Assembly: GCF_014230085.1 (NCBI RefSeq)
Contig: NZ_JACHVB010000014.1
Location: forward strand, 124,001 to 188,000
DNA: 64,000 bases
Source of the DNA: Ruficoccus amylovorans
Lineage (GTDB): Bacteria; Verrucomicrobiota; Verrucomicrobiia; Opitutales; Cerasicoccaceae
Reading direction: 5' to 3'
The translations under genes were made by a program, and so were the position numbers. This document shows, in pieces, positions 26,359 to 34,594 of this stretch. The first letter of the stretch is position 1; every line of letters starts with the position of its first letter. Under the pieces are notes generated by a model. The model saw only the letters and a list, made by a program, of their open reading frames with translations, did no database searches and was not told the DNA's origin.

Positions 26359-27183
26359 ATGGGCAGTGCGTGCGCAGGTGAAAAGGGGTCCGGGGGGCAG
26401 CTGTGCTGGTGGCAGTGGCCGAATGTCCTCGCTGTGGACGCGGCGCTCATCGCGGTCATCTGGCAGCAGTGGCTGGGGCGTCCGGGCATGGCGGCGGGCG
26501 CGGTCCTCGGGCTGTCCGTCTGGCTGATGTATACGGGTGATCGCTGGCTGGATGTGCGCGGCCTGCCACCGGAGCGCATCCTGACCGCCCGCCACCGCTT
26601 CGCCCGCCGTTGGGCAATGGAACTGCTCGTGGTCTGGGGCGCAGTGCTGGTAGCTGCCGCCGTGCTCTCGGTCGTCGGGTTGACGGTGGCGCAGTTCTCG
26701 GCGGGCGTGGCCCTGCTGGGGGTGTGCGTCCTTTATTCGGTGGCGGTCCACCGGCATCTGCGTGTGCCCAAGGAATTGCTGGTGGCGTTGATTTTCGCCG
26801 CCGGGACGGGGATTTTTCCGCTGACGTGGGATCACCTGGCTTTTCGGCTGGACGGGCTGGCGGCACTCTTTCTGCTGGCCTTTGCCAACTGCTCGCTGAT
26901 CGCGTTTCGGGAGCTGTCCATCGACCGCGAAATGGGCCGCACCTCGCTGGCCCGGCAACACCCGGCGAGCCGCGTCTGGGCCTTTCGGGGGCTGGTGGTG
27001 GCGTTCGCGCTGGGGGTGGTTATGGCTGTTGGAGCTTCTCCGCAATACCTGATGGTCAGTGTGTGCGCGGCGGGGATGTTTGCGCTCGGGATGGGGGGGC
27101 GGCGGCTTTCCCCCGAACTTTTCCGCGTGCTGGCGGATTTGATTTTGCTGCTGCCGGGGCTGTGCCTGTTGTTCAACGCCTGA
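26359..27183 (+). CDS. UbiA-like prenyltransferase-superfamily membrane protein
   Basis: A 274-residue protein with about seven to eight hydrophobic helices. The segment YTGDRWLDVRGLP stands where UbiA enzymes carry the first Asp-rich motif (NDxxDxxxD), and FRELSIDREMGRTSLA resembles the second. Both are weaker than in canonical members, so prenyl transfer is not certain. A methyltransferase gene begins 16 bp downstream, the UbiA/UbiE-like pairing seen in lipoquinone and related lipid pathways. The start is uncertain: ATG 26359 is the first good one and no ribosome site is seen. Confidence 0.6.
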   Translation: MGSACAGEKGSGGQLCWWQWPNVLAVDAALIAVIWQQWLGRPGMAAGAVLGLSVWLMYTGDRWLDVRGLPPERILTARHRFARRWAMELLVVWGAVLVAAAVLSVVGLTVAQFSAGVALLGVCVLYSVAVHRHLRVPKELLVALIFAAGTGIFPLTWDHLAFRLDGLAALFLLAFANCSLIAFRELSIDREMGRTSLARQHPASRVWAFRGLVVAFALGVVMAVGASPQYLMVSVCAAGMFALGMGGRRLSPELFRVLADLILLLPGLCLLFNA

Positions 27184-27198
27184 TCCGAAGCCTGTCCG

Positions 27199-27885
27199 AT
27201 GAAAAAGCGCGCCTCCACCGCCCCCCGCCTCGAAAACCGGCACCCTGGTTTTGACCGGGTGGCACGGGCCTATCCGGGGCTGGAATTCATCGGCTACGGG
27301 CGACGGCTGGAGGCGGGGCGGCTGGCGTTTCTGGACAAGCTGCGCCCATGCCGGAATCTCTTGCTGCTGGGGGAGGGGAACGGGCGGTTTTTGAAAAATC
27401 TCCTCCTGGCCAATCCCGACTGCGCGGCCACGGTGGTGGAAATCAGTCCGCGCATGATCGCCTGCGCTCGGGCCGCGCTCGGGCCGGAACTCTCCTCCCG
27501 CGTGCAGTGGATCGAGGCCAGCGTGCTCGATGTGAAATTACCGCGGGCCGCCTTCGACGCGGTGGTCACGCATTACCTCTTCGACTTGTTCGAGCCGCAG
27601 GGGCAGGCGCGGCTGGTGGCAACGGGGTTGCAGGCGCTCGCCCCCGGCGGCTGGTGGCAGGATACGGAATTTCTCGCAGACGGTCCGACCCGGCTGATTC
27701 GGCTGCGCAACCGGCTGCGGCTTGCGCTCAGCTACCGCTTGCTGGGGGCGTTGTGCGATTTTCCCGCCCGGCGGCTTACCGACCACACCCCGCTGATGCG
27801 TGCGGCGGGGTTACGGCTGGCGGACGAGAAAGACTTTGGACATCATTTCGCCGCCCGCCTTTGGCAGCGCCCGGACGCGGGCTGA
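27199..27885 (+). CDS. Class I SAM-dependent methyltransferase
   Basis: 228 residues, Rossmann-like. Motif I is LLLLGEGNGRFLKNLL (usual GxGxG as GEGNG). The acidic strand end VVEISPRMIACAR, then VQWIEASVLDVKLP and FDAVVTHYLFDLFEPQGQARLV (motif IV-V), and LAPGGWWQDTEF complete the fold. The closest general type is UbiE/type-11 methyltransferases; the substrate is unknown. The gene is very probably co-transcribed with the UbiA-like gene, so a prenyl-lipid substrate is a reasonable inference only. Confidence 0.8.
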   Translation: MKKRASTAPRLENRHPGFDRVARAYPGLEFIGYGRRLEAGRLAFLDKLRPCRNLLLLGEGNGRFLKNLLLANPDCAATVVEISPRMIACARAALGPELSSRVQWIEASVLDVKLPRAAFDAVVTHYLFDLFEPQGQARLVATGLQALAPGGWWQDTEFLADGPTRLIRLRNRLRLALSYRLLGALCDFPARRLTDHTPLMRAAGLRLADEKDFGHHFAARLWQRPDAG

Positions 27886-27974
27886 CCCGACACGGGGGGG
27901 CAGCGGGGAGATTTCCCTCCCGACGCGGTTGAAAGATCTGGAACTTGGGGCGTTTCAGCTTTTATAATCATAGT

Positions 27975-28913
27975 ATGATTTTGCTTCGCCGCCTCATCTG
28001 CCTGCTGCTTTTTTCGCCGATTACGACCTTTGCCTTTAGTGACCTGCCGCTTTTCCCCAGCAAGTCCGAGCTTGTCGCGCTGAGCAACACCGATGGCGTC
28101 GTGCTCAATGCCGTTATTCACGATGTCTGGCCGGACCGGCAGAGTGTGCGTATTTTTGTGCGCGACAAGGGCGACTCTTTTGACCTGCCGTTGTCCGCCT
28201 TTGACGAGCCCTCGCAGCAGTTGCTGAAAGACTGGTACTTCAAGCGCCTGATCAGCGAGCGGCTCAACCTGAAAAGCGAACGCGAAACGCTGCGCGACAC
28301 CCATCTGCGTGGACCGCGGGACAACCTGCCGACACCCGAAAGTGGCGCGCGGGATGTCAAGGTCAACGAGAGCACCCGGGCACAGCAGGTAAAGACGAAG
28401 GCATACAACAGCTCGACCTTTCCGCTGACGGGGCTGGAGGTGCGCTACGGCGTGCAGGTGGTCCGCACCATTTCCGGGGACAGGAAAGGCGAGTACGCGC
28501 AGATGTACCTGACCGAAATCCACGAACTCGATATCCCGGGCCGGAACGAAATCGTCATCAGCAGCGAGGCGCTGCCTCTGATCGATTACCGGCTGCGCTA
28601 CGAGACCGTTTCCAGTGGTTTCGATGCTTATGGACGTCCGATGGAGTACACGACCCGCAAGACGATCAAGTCGGACGACCGGATTGCGGCCTATTACGTG
28701 CTGGTTTATTACAAAGGCGAACTCGTGGCCGGGGATACCAACCAGCCCCGCCTGATCGAAGACAGCATGAAATACCTGGCGAAAACACCGGGGCCCTCGT
28801 CGGGCTCCCGGTTGGAGAGGGGGGATGGAGCCACCGTTGCTGAACCGACCTTCCCAAGGCGCGGGGGGGAGGAAGTTCCGCCATCGCCCGGCAGGCTCGA
28901 TTTCCTGCGGTGA
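27975..28913 (+). CDS. Secreted SHD1-like domain protein
   Basis: 312 residues from ATG 27975 (MILLRRLICLLLFSPITTFA signal peptide). Residues about 30-80 (NTDGVVLNAVIHDVW, VRIFVRDKGDSFDLPLSAF, then QQLLKDWYFKR) match the pattern of the SLA1-homology-1-like domain ('W.d.dGr.l.A.lv......v.l...dG....l....Ls..D...l'), frequent in exported proteins of Planctomycetes and Verrucomicrobia. The rest is a beta-rich region (150-280) of unknown fold and a low-complexity Pro/Gly/Arg C-terminus (GPSSGSRLERGDG). No partner gene is evident. Confidence 0.6.
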   Translation: MILLRRLICLLLFSPITTFAFSDLPLFPSKSELVALSNTDGVVLNAVIHDVWPDRQSVRIFVRDKGDSFDLPLSAFDEPSQQLLKDWYFKRLISERLNLKSERETLRDTHLRGPRDNLPTPESGARDVKVNESTRAQQVKTKAYNSSTFPLTGLEVRYGVQVVRTISGDRKGEYAQMYLTEIHELDIPGRNEIVISSEALPLIDYRLRYETVSSGFDAYGRPMEYTTRKTIKSDDRIAAYYVLVYYKGELVAGDTNQPRLIEDSMKYLAKTPGPSSGSRLERGDGATVAEPTFPRRGGEEVPPSPGRLDFLR

Positions 28914-29054
28914 GCATTCCGGGGTCCGACTCTTGCCCGCTGCCGGTCCATTGGAGCCCTTGTGCCTCGTGGCTGGAGGCCGAACGAGAGATAATTTATA
29001 GACGTGACCTAAAGCCTTGACTGTGGCGGGGACTCCCGGGAGCATCCGCGGTCT

Positions 29055-29654
29055 ATGAAATTGGTCTGTCTCGACCTTGAGGGGGTCTTGATCCCGGAAA
29101 TCTGGCTGGCGGTTGCGGAAAAAACCGGCGTGGACGGCTTGCGCCGCACCACCCGCGACGAGCCCGACTACGACGTGCTCATGAACTACCGTCTCGGGCT
29201 GCTCGCCGAGCACGATATCCGGCTGCCCTTCATCCAGGAAGTCATCGGTACGCTCCGGCCCCTGCCGGGCGCGAAGGACTTCATCGACTGGCTCAAGAGC
29301 GTGACGCAGGTCATCATCCTTTCAGACACTTTTAGTCAGTTCGCGACTCCGCTGATGCGTCAGCTCGATTTCCCGACGCTGTTTTGCCATGAGCTGGTGG
29401 TGGACGCCGAGGGCCGGATCACCGGCTACGCCCTGCGCCAGGACGACCAGAAGCGCAAAGCGGTCGAGGCGTTTCGCTCGCTCAACTTCGAGATCATCGC
29501 CTCGGGCGACTCCTACAACGATCTGAGCATGCTTCAGAGTGCCGATGCGGGCATCCTTTTCCGCCCCTCAGACGCCTTCGCCGCCGAGTACCCGGACTTC
29601 CCCGTCACCCGCGAGCACGCCGAACTGCGAGCCGAGATCGAGAAACGCCTCTGA
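29055..29654 (+). CDS. thrH: Bifunctional phosphoserine phosphatase/homoserine phosphotransferase ThrH
   Basis: 199 residues, HAD superfamily. Motif [14 protein letters not shown] has Glu between the usual Asp pair positions (DLEGVL), a ThrH feature that differs from SerB DxDxT. Further family signs are [16 protein letters not shown], motif [15 protein letters not shown], the conserved Lys region and motif [14 protein letters not shown]. ThrH removes phosphate from phosphoserine and can transfer it to homoserine. purM lies 136 bp downstream on the same strand. Confidence 0.92.
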   Translation: MKLVCLDLEGVLIPEIWLAVAEKTGVDGLRRTTRDEPDYDVLMNYRLGLLAEHDIRLPFIQEVIGTLRPLPGAKDFIDWLKSVTQVIILSDTFSQFATPLMRQLDFPTLFCHELVVDAEGRITGYALRQDDQKRKAVEAFRSLNFEIIASGDSYNDLSMLQSADAGILFRPSDAFAAEYPDFPVTREHAELRAEIEKRL

Positions 29655-29790
29655 CTCCGGCCATCACGGTTCGCCCTTTGTCCTCACGGCCAAGGGCTTT
29701 CCCGAACCGGGGTTCCGTCCGAGAACGACACACCTTCGAAAAAAAACGGCCTTTCCGTGCCGCCCAGATTTCCCTAAAAACACCTTTACC

Positions 29791-30993
29791 GTGGCAGATT
29801 CCAAACCAGATACCGGCCGTTACGCCGCCCGTGGCGTTTCCGCAACCAAGGGCGAAGTTCACGCCGCCGTGGACAAGCTCGATCAGGGGCTTTTCCCCGG
29901 GGCCTTCTGCAAGATCGTCCCTGACGTGCTCACCGGCGACCCCGCCAAGTGCAACCTCATCCACGCCGACGGCTCAGGCACGAAGTCGCTCATCGCCTAC
30001 CTGCATTTCCGCGAAACGGGCGAGGCGGGCATTTTCCGTGGCATCGCCCAGGACAGCATCGTCATGAACATCGACGACCTGCTCTGCGTCGGCGCGACCG
30101 GCCCGATCCTCATTAACAGCACCGTCAACCGCAACGCCCGGGCCTTCCCTGGCAATGCGCTGGCCGAGTTGATCAACGGGACGGAGGAATTTCTGGCCAC
30201 GCTGCGCGAGTACGGCGTGAACATCGTCAGCGGCGGTGGCGAAACCGCCGATGTGGGCGACGTGACCGACACCGTGACGGTGGACAGCTGCGCGGTGGCA
30301 GTGATGGACCGCGACAAGGTGATCACGGGCGAGAACATCGTCCCCGGCCTCTCCATCATCGGCATCAGTTCCGCCGGACAGGCCAGTTACGAGTCCTTTG
30401 TCAACAGTGGCATCGGCAGCAACGGCCTGACCAGTGCCCGCCATGAGTTGCTCAGCCCCTACTACCGGGAAAAGTATCCCGAGACGTACGATAAGGCGAC
30501 GCCCGCCGACCTCGTTTATTGCGGCCCCTACAAGCTGGAAGACCTCCTTCCCGACGGTGACGGCATGACCGTGGGCCAGGCCCTTCTCAGCCCGACCCGC
30601 ACCTACGCCCCCATCGTGGCGAAGCTCCTTGGCGACCATCGCGAAAGCGTGCGCGGGCTCGTCCACTGCTCCGGCGGCGGGCAGGGCAAGTGCCTGCGCT
30701 TCGGGCGCAACGTCCACTTTATCAAAAACCAGTTGCTGCCGATCCCGCCCGTTTTCAAGGCGATCCAGCACGCCAGCCAGACCCCGTGGAAGGAGATGTA
30801 CCAGGTCTTCAACATGGGGCATCGCCTGGAGGTTTACTGCTCGCCGCAGGACACCGACACCCTGCTCGAAGTCATCCGCTCCTTCGGCGTGGAGGCCGCC
30901 GTCGTCGGTCGCACGGAAAAAAGCGAACAGCCCGACGCCCGCAACCACCTGACGATTTTCCACGGCGAGGAGATGCTCACGTACTCCCTCTAG
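29791..30993 (+). CDS. purM: Phosphoribosylformylglycinamidine cyclo-ligase (AIR synthase) or PurM-related protein
   Basis: A 400-residue member of the PurM/AIR synthase fold, the ATP-dependent enzyme closing the imidazole ring in purine synthesis. Visible are [16 protein letters not shown], the metal/ATP block [48 protein letters not shown], and the late [17 protein letters not shown], where PurM has GhiTGGGl.eN. GTG 29791 ([15 protein letters not shown]) is the likely start, without a strong ribosome site. The sequence diverges from E. coli PurM in the C-terminal half (about 50 residues longer), so an AIR-synthase-related paralog remains possible. Confidence 0.85.
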   Translation: MADSKPDTGRYAARGVSATKGEVHAAVDKLDQGLFPGAFCKIVPDVLTGDPAKCNLIHADGSGTKSLIAYLHFRETGEAGIFRGIAQDSIVMNIDDLLCVGATGPILINSTVNRNARAFPGNALAELINGTEEFLATLREYGVNIVSGGGETADVGDVTDTVTVDSCAVAVMDRDKVITGENIVPGLSIIGISSAGQASYESFVNSGIGSNGLTSARHELLSPYYREKYPETYDKATPADLVYCGPYKLEDLLPDGDGMTVGQALLSPTRTYAPIVAKLLGDHRESVRGLVHCSGGGQGKCLRFGRNVHFIKNQLLPIPPVFKAIQHASQTPWKEMYQVFNMGHRLEVYCSPQDTDTLLEVIRSFGVEAAVVGRTEKSEQPDARNHLTIFHGEEMLTYSL

Positions 30994-31162
30994 GTCGTGT
31001 CTTAAGTTCCCGGCATAATTATTGCGGGCCTGCGCAGCCCGCACCCGCGGCAGGCAGATTGCTGGTCCAGCCGGACCTTGCACTTTCGATGCTTGCAGCA
31101 TCGTCTCTGGGCTGCATCCAAGATGGACCACCAACTACGCCGCAAACTGTAAACTCACCACA
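30994..31162. repeat. Hairpin-rich intergenic element, family 3, copy 2
   Basis: It exactly fills the gap between the stop codons of convergent purM and ispF. Hairpins are TGCGGGC/GCCCGCA, GGTCC/GGACC and CGATGCT/AGCATCG. Its CATCGAAAGTGCA core (minus strand) and AATTATGC block match 17190-17367 in the opposite orientation, and it ends in the same ACACTAG, where CTA is the ispF stop. Confidence 0.5.
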
Positions 31163-31645
31163 CTAGATTTTTTCCAGCAGGACAGTGGCGTGGGCGGCGA
31201 TGCCCAAGGCGCGTCCCAGATCGCCGATTTTTTCATTGGTGGTGGCTTTGAGGCCGATCTCGGTCGTTTCGACGCGGAGGTTTTGGGCCAGGACTCGCTT
31301 CATGGCGTCGAGGTGAGGGGCGATTTTCGGCTCCTCGGCGATGAGGGCGATGTCGCAGTTGCCCACGCGGTAGCCGCGGTTGTGGGCCTCCTCGACGGCG
31401 CGGCGCAGGATGTCCTGCGAGTCCATGCCCTTGCAGCGCGGGTCGTCGTTGGGGAAGAAGTGGCCGATGTCGGGCAGGCCGAGCGCGCCGAGCACGGCGT
31501 CGGCGAGGGCATGGGTCAGGCAATCGGCGTCCGAGTGGCCGTCGAGCCCCTTGCTGTGCGGGATTTCAACGCCGCCCAGGATCAGCTTGCGCCCTTCGGC
31601 GAAGCGGTGGATATCATAGCCCAGTCCGATACGAAATTGACTCAT
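31163..31645 (-). CDS. ispF: 2-C-methyl-D-erythritol 2,4-cyclodiphosphate synthase IspF
   Basis: MEP-pathway zinc enzyme. The 160-residue protein from ATG 31645 (MSQFRIGLGYDIHRF) carries the metal ligands of GYDIHRF, the GLDGHSDADCLTHALADAVLGA block and the C-terminal NEKIGDLGRALGIAAHATVLL. Earlier in-frame Met residues add a non-conserved leader. It lies 131 bp after ispD on the same strand, although the two are often fused or overlapping in other bacteria. Confidence 0.96.
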   Translation of the reverse strand: MSQFRIGLGYDIHRFAEGRKLILGGVEIPHSKGLDGHSDADCLTHALADAVLGALGLPDIGHFFPNDDPRCKGMDSQDILRRAVEEAHNRGYRVGNCDIALIAEEPKIAPHLDAMKRVLAQNLRVETTEIGLKATTNEKIGDLGRALGIAAHATVLLEKI

Positions 31646-31775
31646 GCCGGCCATTGAGGGGATGGTCGCGCCGACTGGCAACCTTATACCCGCTTTTGCT
31701 GCGAATGATCAAAGGCAAGGCGTTGCCGGTGAAGCCCTTCTTGTCCTCACTTGACTCCTTTGAAGGCAGTGGGGC

Positions 31776-32486
31776 TCAGCCCAGCCGCCGGGATATGAGA
31801 AACTCCAGGTAATCGAGGTCGCCGGGGACGGTCAGCTTGGGGTTGGGCCAATCGTTCTCGACCAGGGTGACGCCGATGTGCTGGTGGGCGAGGGCGGCGG
31901 TGTCGTCCGTCACGCTGAGGTTTTCGAGGCGCAGGCGGCGGTAGGCTTCGACGATCATCTCGCGCTCGAAAGCCTGCGGCGTTTCCATCGCCCAGAGTCC
32001 GGCGCGGGGCACGTCGCGCAGCTTGCGCTTGCTCAGGGTGCGGCGGGTGGAGGCTTTTTTGATCGTGTCGGTCACGCGGTGGGCGAGCACGGCGGCGCGG
32101 TCCTTTTTCACGGCAGCTGACAAGGCCCGCAGGGCCTCCGGGTGGACCAGCGGCCGGGCGCAGTCGTGGATAAAGACGTACTCGACCAGCAGGGACAGCT
32201 CGTTGAGCGCGTTGAAAACCGAGTCCTGACGCTCGCGGCCGCCCTCGACCCAGTTGATGGGATACCCGGCATCGTTGTGCTGAGCGAAGGCTTTTTCAAT
32301 GTCCAGACGCTGCTCCTCGTCGCGGTAAACGACGGTGATCTGGTCAATGATGCCGGCGGTCTGGAACGCCTTGAGCGAGTGCACCAGCACGGGAAGGCCG
32401 AGCAAGGGTGTGAGCACCTTGTCGTGGACGGCTCCGCGCATGCGGGTGCCGCTTCCGGCGCAAAGGAAAATGGCTGCTTGTGACAT
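31776..32486 (-). CDS. ispD: 2-C-methyl-D-erythritol 4-phosphate cytidylyltransferase IspD
   Basis: MEP-pathway CTP transferase, 236 residues. The nucleotide loop is FLCAGSGTRM with the basic residue of VHDKVL, which corresponds to KQ/KAf.pL in the family. GGRERQDSVFNAL, FIHDCARPLVHPEAL, VTDTIK, RAGLWAMETPQAF and VTDDTAALAHQHIGVTLVEND are all recognisable, including the Arg/Asp/Thr active-site positions. The product feeds IspE and IspF, both encoded within 2 kb. Confidence 0.94.
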   Translation of the reverse strand: MSQAAIFLCAGSGTRMRGAVHDKVLTPLLGLPVLVHSLKAFQTAGIIDQITVVYRDEEQRLDIEKAFAQHNDAGYPINWVEGGRERQDSVFNALNELSLLVEYVFIHDCARPLVHPEALRALSAAVKKDRAAVLAHRVTDTIKKASTRRTLSKRKLRDVPRAGLWAMETPQAFEREMIVEAYRRLRLENLSVTDDTAALAHQHIGVTLVENDWPNPKLTVPGDLDYLEFLISRRLG

Positions 32487-32686
32487 GGGAAAGGTTCAGG
32501 TTGCTCCCCGGTACGCGGACCGGACGGGGTGAAGGCTCATCGCTCACGGCTCCGGGGAAGGGAGCAGGGATGGCGATAAAGCGAAGATTTGTCTACCTTT
32601 GAGCCGGGCAGAGGGTGAGGTTTTACACAACTGACACGGTTAGCAGGGCGAGAGGCATGGGCCGGGGCCGGGAGCTTGTTTGCCGC

Positions 32687-33391
32687 TCAGCGCAGCTCGG
32701 CGAGGATGCGGCGGATGGCCTGGCTGGGGTCCTCGGCCTTGAGGATCGGGCGTCCCACGACGATGAACGACGAACCCTTCTCGCGGGCACCGGCGGGCGT
32801 GAGGGTGCGCTTCTGGTCGTCGGCGCTGGCACCTTCGGGGCGCACGCCGGGGGTGATGATGGCCAGCTTGGGGCCGAGTTCCTTGCGGACCAGCGGCAGC
32901 TCCAGCGGCGAGCAGACCAGCCCGCCCAGGCCGGACTCGGCGGTCAGCCGGGCCAGTCGCAGGACCATGGCCTCGGGGTCGTCGTCAAAGCCGATGGTGG
33001 CTAGGTTGGTGCGGTTCATGGAGGTGAGCACGGTGACGCCGAGCAGGGTCAGCTCCGGGTTAATCTCGGCGGCGGCTTCGGCGGCGCGGGTCATCATCTC
33101 CTGTCCGCCCATGGAGTGGAGCGTGAGCATGCCGATGGGCAGGCCCTTGAGGCTGCGCACGGCGGAGGCCACGGTGTTGGGGATGTCGTGCAGCTTGAGG
33201 TCGAGGAAGACCGCGTAGCCCTTGTCGGCGATCTCCTTGACGAAGTCCGGGCCGTACTTGACGAACAGTTGCAGGCCGACTTTGACCCAGCGCAGCTCGC
33301 TGCCGCAGCGTTCCAGCATGGCAAAGGCTTCCTCGCGCGTGGGCACGTCGAGGGCCAGTATCAGTTTACAATCCTCTCTGGGCTGACTCAT
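32687..33391 (-). CDS. pyrF: Orotidine 5'-phosphate decarboxylase PyrF
   Basis: Last step of UMP synthesis; TIM-barrel enzyme of 234 residues. The N-terminus LILALDVPTREEA, the catalytic DxKxxD loop in [13 protein letters not shown], the HSMGGQEMM strand and the late phosphate-gripper region (ITPGVRPEGA, FIVVGRPILKAEDP) are complete. It is isolated between ispD and the divergent ispE, so expression need not be linked to either. Confidence 0.96.
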   Translation of the reverse strand: MSQPREDCKLILALDVPTREEAFAMLERCGSELRWVKVGLQLFVKYGPDFVKEIADKGYAVFLDLKLHDIPNTVASAVRSLKGLPIGMLTLHSMGGQEMMTRAAEAAAEINPELTLLGVTVLTSMNRTNLATIGFDDDPEAMVLRLARLTAESGLGGLVCSPLELPLVRKELGPKLAIITPGVRPEGASADDQKRTLTPAGAREKGSSFIVVGRPILKAEDPSQAIRRILAELR

Positions 33392-33400
33392 GGTGTGAAA

Positions 33401-33422
33401 AAGGTTAAATGGCTAAATGGTT
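33401..33422 (+). repeat. Fragment of the family 1 intergenic element
   Basis: GGTTAAATGGCTAAATGG matches the inner motif of the elements at 16158-16317 and 45259-45420. It lies between the divergent pyrF and ispE genes; the terminal repeats are not present. Confidence 0.4.
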
Positions 33423-33598
33423 GGAAAGTCGCGAGCGGCTCGCCAGGCCGGGGAGGGCTGGCGGGGTCCGGGTTTTCGAGGCGGCGGGCCGGGTTTTTGA
33501 CTGACGCCCCGGCGCGGCTCCTGTAGAACCCTGGGCTCATAAATGGCTTTTCATCCCAACGCATAGCCGACAGTGTGCCAACTTCTTTTGACTGAAAA

Positions 33599-34495
33599 AT
33601 GAGTGCTGAAAAACTGACCCTCTCCGCCCCGGCCAAAGTCAACCTGCTGCTCGCCATCACCGGCATGCGCGCGGACGGCTTTCACGACCTGGTCAGCGTG
33701 GTCGCGCCCCTGGCCTTTGGCGACACGCTGGAAACCGCCTACGACCCGGCGGGCGAGGCCGATTCCCTGCGCTGCGACATGCCCGGCGTGCCCCTGGACG
33801 AGAGCAACCTCGTGTTGAAGGCGGCGCAGCTCTTTCGCGGCAAGACCGGGGTTAAGGGGGCGTTTTCCTTCGACCTGGACAAGCGCATTCCGCACGGCGC
33901 GGGGTTGGGCGGGGGAAGCAGTGATGGGGCCTCGGCCCTGCGCGCCATGAACCGCCTGACCGGTGAGCCGCTGAAGGAGTCCGAACTGGCCGCGCTGGCG
34001 GCGGAACTGGGCTCGGACTGCCCGCTGTTTTTGCAGGAAGGGCCGGTCGTGATGCGCGGGCGAGGTGAGCACATCGAGCCGCTGACGGGCAAGGCTGCCG
34101 AGGCGCTTCGCGGGGTGGGGCTGCTGGTGTTCAAGCCGCCCTTCGGGGTCGCCACCGGCTGGGCTTACGGACGGATGAAGGCCCGGGGCGATGTCTATGC
34201 CGAGACGGCCCGGATCGAGGCCGGGCTGGCCGAGTGGCAGGCCGCGCCGGAGTTGGACAAGTTCCCGTTTTACAACAACATGCAGACGGTCGCCTTCGAG
34301 AAGTACCGGGCCCTGCCGGTTCTGCTGGAGCAGTTGCGGGCGGACTTCGGGCTGACCTGCCTGATGAGCGGCAGCGGGAGCGCCTGTTTTGCCCTCATTG
34401 ACGGGCTGGAGCCGGAAAAACTAAGCACCGTGCGGGGGGCAATTTCCGCCGCCTGGGGGCCGCAGGCCTTTATTCAGGCGACCTCCACGCTGTAG
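33599..34495 (+). CDS. ispE: 4-diphosphocytidyl-2-C-methyl-D-erythritol kinase IspE
   Basis: GHMP kinase of the MEP pathway, 298 residues. It opens with the substrate-binding SAPAKVNLLLAITGMRADGFHDL and has the GHMP ATP loop PHGAGLGGGSSDGASAL. ELGSDCPLFL provides the catalytic Asp; MSGSGSACFAL is the third GHMP motif. Start ATG 33599 follows an AT-rich leader. Divergent from pyrF. Confidence 0.95.
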   Translation: MSAEKLTLSAPAKVNLLLAITGMRADGFHDLVSVVAPLAFGDTLETAYDPAGEADSLRCDMPGVPLDESNLVLKAAQLFRGKTGVKGAFSFDLDKRIPHGAGLGGGSSDGASALRAMNRLTGEPLKESELAALAAELGSDCPLFLQEGPVVMRGRGEHIEPLTGKAAEALRGVGLLVFKPPFGVATGWAYGRMKARGDVYAETARIEAGLAEWQAAPELDKFPFYNNMQTVAFEKYRALPVLLEQLRADFGLTCLMSGSGSACFALIDGLEPEKLSTVRGAISAAWGPQAFIQATSTL

Positions 34496-34594
34496 GGGCA
34501 TGGAAGCGGGCTTGGACCGGGGTGCAGAAATTCCTTGCCTTCATGGTTTTCTCGCACGGAAATAGCTATACAACTATGCCGCTGGTTATCGGGT

